Part shown: one piece after another, positions 5,437 to 7,464 of the stretch
How positions within the stretch are numbered: the first letter of the stretch is position 1
How the letters are laid out: each line of letters starts with the position of its first letter
Assembly: GCA_019246575.1 (NCBI GenBank)
Contig: JAFAQG010000112.1
Span: 1-7,464 of the forward strand
Source: Acidobacteriaceae bacterium
Lineage (GTDB): Bacteria; Acidobacteriota; Terriglobia; Bryobacterales; Bryobacteraceae
Reading direction: 5' to 3'
Length of the DNA stretch: 7,464 bases
Program-made: the position numbers and the translations under genes
Notes under the pieces: model-generated
Seen by the model: the letters and a program-made list of their open reading frames with translations, nothing else
What the model was told of the DNA's origin: nothing
Database searches by the model: none

Positions 5437-5937
5437 ATGTTCAAAACGCGGAAAGTCCGTCCTGATTTACCTCAAAGTCAGCGCACGTACACAAGCACCG
5501 ATGTCGCGAAGATCGCGGACGTGAGCCTTCGCCAGCTCCAGTGGTGGGATGAGCGCAAAGTGGTATCGCCGCGCCATGAGGGTCACAAACGCATTTACCT
5601 TCCCGAGGAAGTAGTCGAGATTACACTCATTGCGGAACTTCGCCGCAAGGGCTTCTCGCTGCAAAAAATCCGGCGGGTACTGCGGTTCCTGCAGCGCGAG
5701 ATGGGGCGGCGTCTGGCCGACGTGCTCTCAGGCGACTCGAAGCTGCATTTGTTGACGGACGGCAAGTCGATTTTCCTCGAGGATCAGCAGGAGCGGATCA
5801 TCGATCTGCTGAAGAATGCGCGCCAACCTATGTTTCTCGTCTGCGTTAGCGATCAGGTGAAAAGGCTCGACGAAATCCCTAGAAAAGCCGTGCGCAGTGA
5901 GCCGTCACTCGCGCGGCGTGTACGGACTGCAGTTTAG
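5437..5937 (+). CDS. MerR-family winged-helix transcriptional regulator, unknown effector
   Basis: This is a DNA-binding regulator of 166 residues. The MerR-type N-terminal domain spans about 17-85. It has the helix-turn-helix YTSTDVAKIADVSLRQLQWW (18-37), the wing segment DERKVVSPRHEGHKRIY (38-54) and helices EEVVEITLIAELRRKGFSLQKIRRVLRFL (57-85). The C-terminal part (86-166) does not match a metal- or drug-sensing module I recognise. It has a single cysteine (C136), a TDGKSIFLEDQQERIIDLL segment (107-125) and a basic tail. A vague resemblance to DUF433-linked regulators is only an impression. I chose ATG 5437 because the longer frame from TTG 5398 begins right after the -10 box. The gene has its own promoter, overlapped by an inverted repeat. 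Its targets are unknown; thiS, the nuo operon and the downstream protease are all possible by position only. Confidence 0.85.
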   Translation: MFKTRKVRPDLPQSQRTYTSTDVAKIADVSLRQLQWWDERKVVSPRHEGHKRIYLPEEVVEITLIAELRRKGFSLQKIRRVLRFLQREMGRRLADVLSGDSKLHLLTDGKSIFLEDQQERIIDLLKNARQPMFLVCVSDQVKRLDEIPRKAVRSEPSLARRVRTAV

Positions 5938-5959
5938 AGCCGCGGACGCGCGCCTTTTT
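5911..5959 (+). terminator. Candidate intrinsic terminator after the MerR-family gene
   Basis: A GC-rich arm at 5911-5919 (GCGCGGCGT, one bulged G) can pair with ACGCGCGC at 5946-5953, followed by C and then TTTTT (5955-5959) in the context TTTTTCTTT. The 26-nt loop is large and the arm begins inside the coding end. A second hairpin (5892-5914) competes for the same bases. The position and T-run are right, but the structure is not ideal. Confidence 0.35.
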
Positions 5960-6028
5960 CTTTCCTGTACGGCGGAATCCGGCTTCCAACGTCTATACTG
6001 GAACAAGGATCCCGCTTGAACAGCACCC

Positions 6029-6034
6029 GGAGGT
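6029..6034 (+). promoter_or_regulatory. Strong Shine-Dalgarno that decides the TTG start of the S41 protease
   Basis: GGAGGT lies 4 nt before TTG at 6039. It is a full match to the anti-Shine-Dalgarno core. It fixes a non-ATG start that gives a clean signal peptide; the first in-frame ATG is well inside the mature protein. Confidence 0.75.
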
Positions 6035-6038
6035 AGGT

Positions 6039-7464
6039 TTGTCGTCCCCACGGCGTCATTTTCTTTTAATTCCATTATTTCTCGGTATTTGCGCGATTGT
6101 GGCCGGCCTCTTCGGTCCGGGCGCAGGGCGTGTTTCGGCGGCGCAGCAAAAGCCGGTCCCTGTGAGCTCGGATGAGGACGTCAACGCTAGCCTGGCTGCG
6201 TTCACAAAGGTTTACGACATTGTGGAGCAGAGTTACGCGGACAAGTTGTCGCCCGATAAAGCGGTTTATAAGGGCGCCATTCCAGGTATGCTGCGGACGC
6301 TCGACCCGCACTCGAATTTCCTCGACCCGAAAGACTTTAATGCGATGCGGGAAGAGCAGCACGGGAAATACTACGGCGTTGGGATGATGATTGGTCCGCA
6401 ACCGCGTACCGGTAAGACTATGGTCATTCGTCCGTTTGGCGGATCGCCTGCCTACAAAGCAGGCCTGCGGCCCGGCGACGTTCTCGTCGAGATTAACGAT
6501 AAGCGGGTCGATACGGCCACGAGCACAGAGATCGCCGAGATGTTGAAGGGCCCGAAAGGCACCCCGGTTCAAGTGGTTGTCACGCGCGAGGGGTCGACGA
6601 AGCCGATTACTTTCAATCTCGTCCGGGACGAAATTCCCCGAAACAGCGTGGATGAGGCGTTCTGGGTCAGTCCCGGGATTGCCTTCTTGCGTATTCAGAA
6701 TTTTACCGAAACGACGGGTAAGGAGGTGGAAGATAACCTCAAGCGCCTCGGCGAGCAGAACATTCGCGGTCTCATCCTGGATTTGCGCGAGAACCCGGGC
6801 GGTCTTTTGCAGGAGGGTGTTGCCGTTGCAGGGCACTGGCTGGAGCGCGGCCAAGTGGTTGTGTCTCATAAAGGGCGCGCGTTCTCCGAGAAGCCTTACC
6901 TGGCGCATGGCAGTCCGCGCGGCCAAAGCTATCCCATCGTCGTGCTTGTAAATCGCTACTCCGCTTCCGCAGCCGAGATTGTAGCGGGCGCACTGCAGGA
7001 TCACGACCGCGCGCTTATCCTGGGCGACACTACCTTCGGTAAGGGCTTGGTGCAGACGGTATATCAATTGCCGGAGAATACCGGGCTAGCGCTGACAACC
7101 CAGCATTACTACACGCCGAGCGGCCGGCTCATCCAGCGCAATTACTCGAAGATTTCTTTCCTCGATTATTATTACGGCAAACGCAACAATGCCAAGGATC
7201 CTCAGGACGTGAAAGAGACGGACCTTGGGCGCGTGGTTTATGGCGGCGGCGGAATCACGCCCGATGAGAAGTACGAAACGCCGAAGCCGGACGAGTTCGA
7301 GACTAACGTGATCCGCAAGAACGGGTTTTTCGATTTTTCGGCGCACTACTTTTCCACTCACGACACGAAAGTACCGAAAGGTTGGGTGCCTGACGAAAAC
7401 GTGCTGAATGAATTTCACGATTACTTGCTGAAGCAAGGGGTGAAATTCACCGAAGCCGATTGGA
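6039..7464 (+). CDS. S41 family C-terminal processing peptidase (CtpA/Prc-like), secreted; 3' end beyond window
   Basis: This is a periplasmic or envelope serine protease of the CtpA/CtpB/Tsp type, which cleaves protein substrates recognised at their C-termini through a PDZ domain. The 475 visible codons contain no stop. Residues 1-34 form a signal peptide: RRH, a hydrophobic core at about 8-26, and a likely cut near VSA-AQQ. A helical region precedes the PDZ domain at about 112-196 (YYGVGMMI; SPAYKAGLRPGDVLVEIN). The protease core follows, with LILDLRENPGG (245-255), NRYSASAAEIVAGALQDHDRA (305-325) and TTFGKGLVQ (331-339). By family spacing the catalytic residues are S310, K335 and Q339 (25 and 4 apart, as I recall for Bacillus CtpB), all present. 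The TYTPSGR-like YYTPSGRLIQ and GGGGITPDE segments also fit. The long C-terminal tail from about 415 is less conserved. The start is TTG at 6039. It sits 101 nt after the MerR-family gene, probably a separate transcript. Physiological substrates cannot be read from the sequence. Confidence 0.95.
   Translation, partial: MSSPRRHFLLIPLFLGICAIVAGLFGPGAGRVSAAQQKPVPVSSDEDVNASLAAFTKVYDIVEQSYADKLSPDKAVYKGAIPGMLRTLDPHSNFLDPKDFNAMREEQHGKYYGVGMMIGPQPRTGKTMVIRPFGGSPAYKAGLRPGDVLVEINDKRVDTATSTEIAEMLKGPKGTPVQVVVTREGSTKPITFNLVRDEIPRNSVDEAFWVSPGIAFLRIQNFTETTGKEVEDNLKRLGEQNIRGLILDLRENPGGLLQEGVAVAGHWLERGQVVVSHKGRAFSEKPYLAHGSPRGQSYPIVVLVNRYSASAAEIVAGALQDHDRALILGDTTFGKGLVQTVYQLPENTGLALTTQHYYTPSGRLIQRNYSKISFLDYYYGKRNNAKDPQDVKETDLGRVVYGGGGITPDEKYETPKPDEFETNVIRKNGFFDFSAHYFSTHDTKVPKGWVPDENVLNEFHDYLLKQGVKFTEADW

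Noticed and set aside
5994..5999. TATACT as a -10 for the S41 protease
   Set aside because: No matching -35 is seen at 15-19 bp upstream, so I did not list it as a promoter.
6075..7067. 330-codon open frame on the minus strand
   Set aside because: It is antisense to the S41 protease, whose plus-strand frame shows signal peptide, PDZ and catalytic motifs. The minus-strand product shows no recognisable domain and arises from codon-bias mirroring.

Overview
The window holds the front part of a respiratory complex I (NDH-1, nuo) operon on the minus strand, then three unrelated plus-strand genes: a thiS-type sulfur-carrier gene, a MerR-family regulator, and a secreted S41 (C-terminal processing) protease cut by the window end. 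Base composition is moderately GC-rich, coding density is high, and GTG and TTG starts are common. I infer a free-living Gram-negative aerobe or facultative respirer, possibly Acidobacteriota. That lineage is a guess from gene style, not a demonstrated assignment.

Positions 1-5025 (minus strand, transcribed right to left) read nuoA, nuoC, nuoD, nuoE, nuoF and nuoG, with nuoG running off the left edge. These supply one of the small membrane subunits (A), the quinone-site connecting subunits (C, D) and the NADH-oxidising electron input module (E, F, G). All expected FMN, NADH and iron-sulfur ligands for E, F and the visible part of G are present, so the genes look functional. Two points stand out. 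nuoB, normally between nuoA and nuoC, is absent, and nuoA and nuoC overlap by 14 bp. NuoG also keeps a complete second ferredoxin-type [4Fe-4S] ligand set that standard bacterial NuoG lacks, besides the N1b, N4, N5 and N7 ligands.

Positions 5026-5128 form a divergent promoter region with a perfect 10-bp palindrome, CATTATAATG, that puts a TATAAT box on each strand. thiS follows (best start GTG at 5129). Next is a clear sigma-70-type promoter overlapped by a 9-bp inverted repeat, a likely autoregulatory operator, in front of the MerR gene. A candidate terminator spans the end of that gene. The S41 protease begins at a TTG preceded by a perfect Shine-Dalgarno sequence at 6029-6034 and is open to the right edge.

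I found no convincing new multi-gene system, mobile element, CRISPR array or RNA gene. The most useful leads are the missing nuoB, the extra NuoG cluster, the merR operator, the orphan thiS, and a small 16-bp tandem repeat carrying Shine-Dalgarno-like motifs in front of nuoD.
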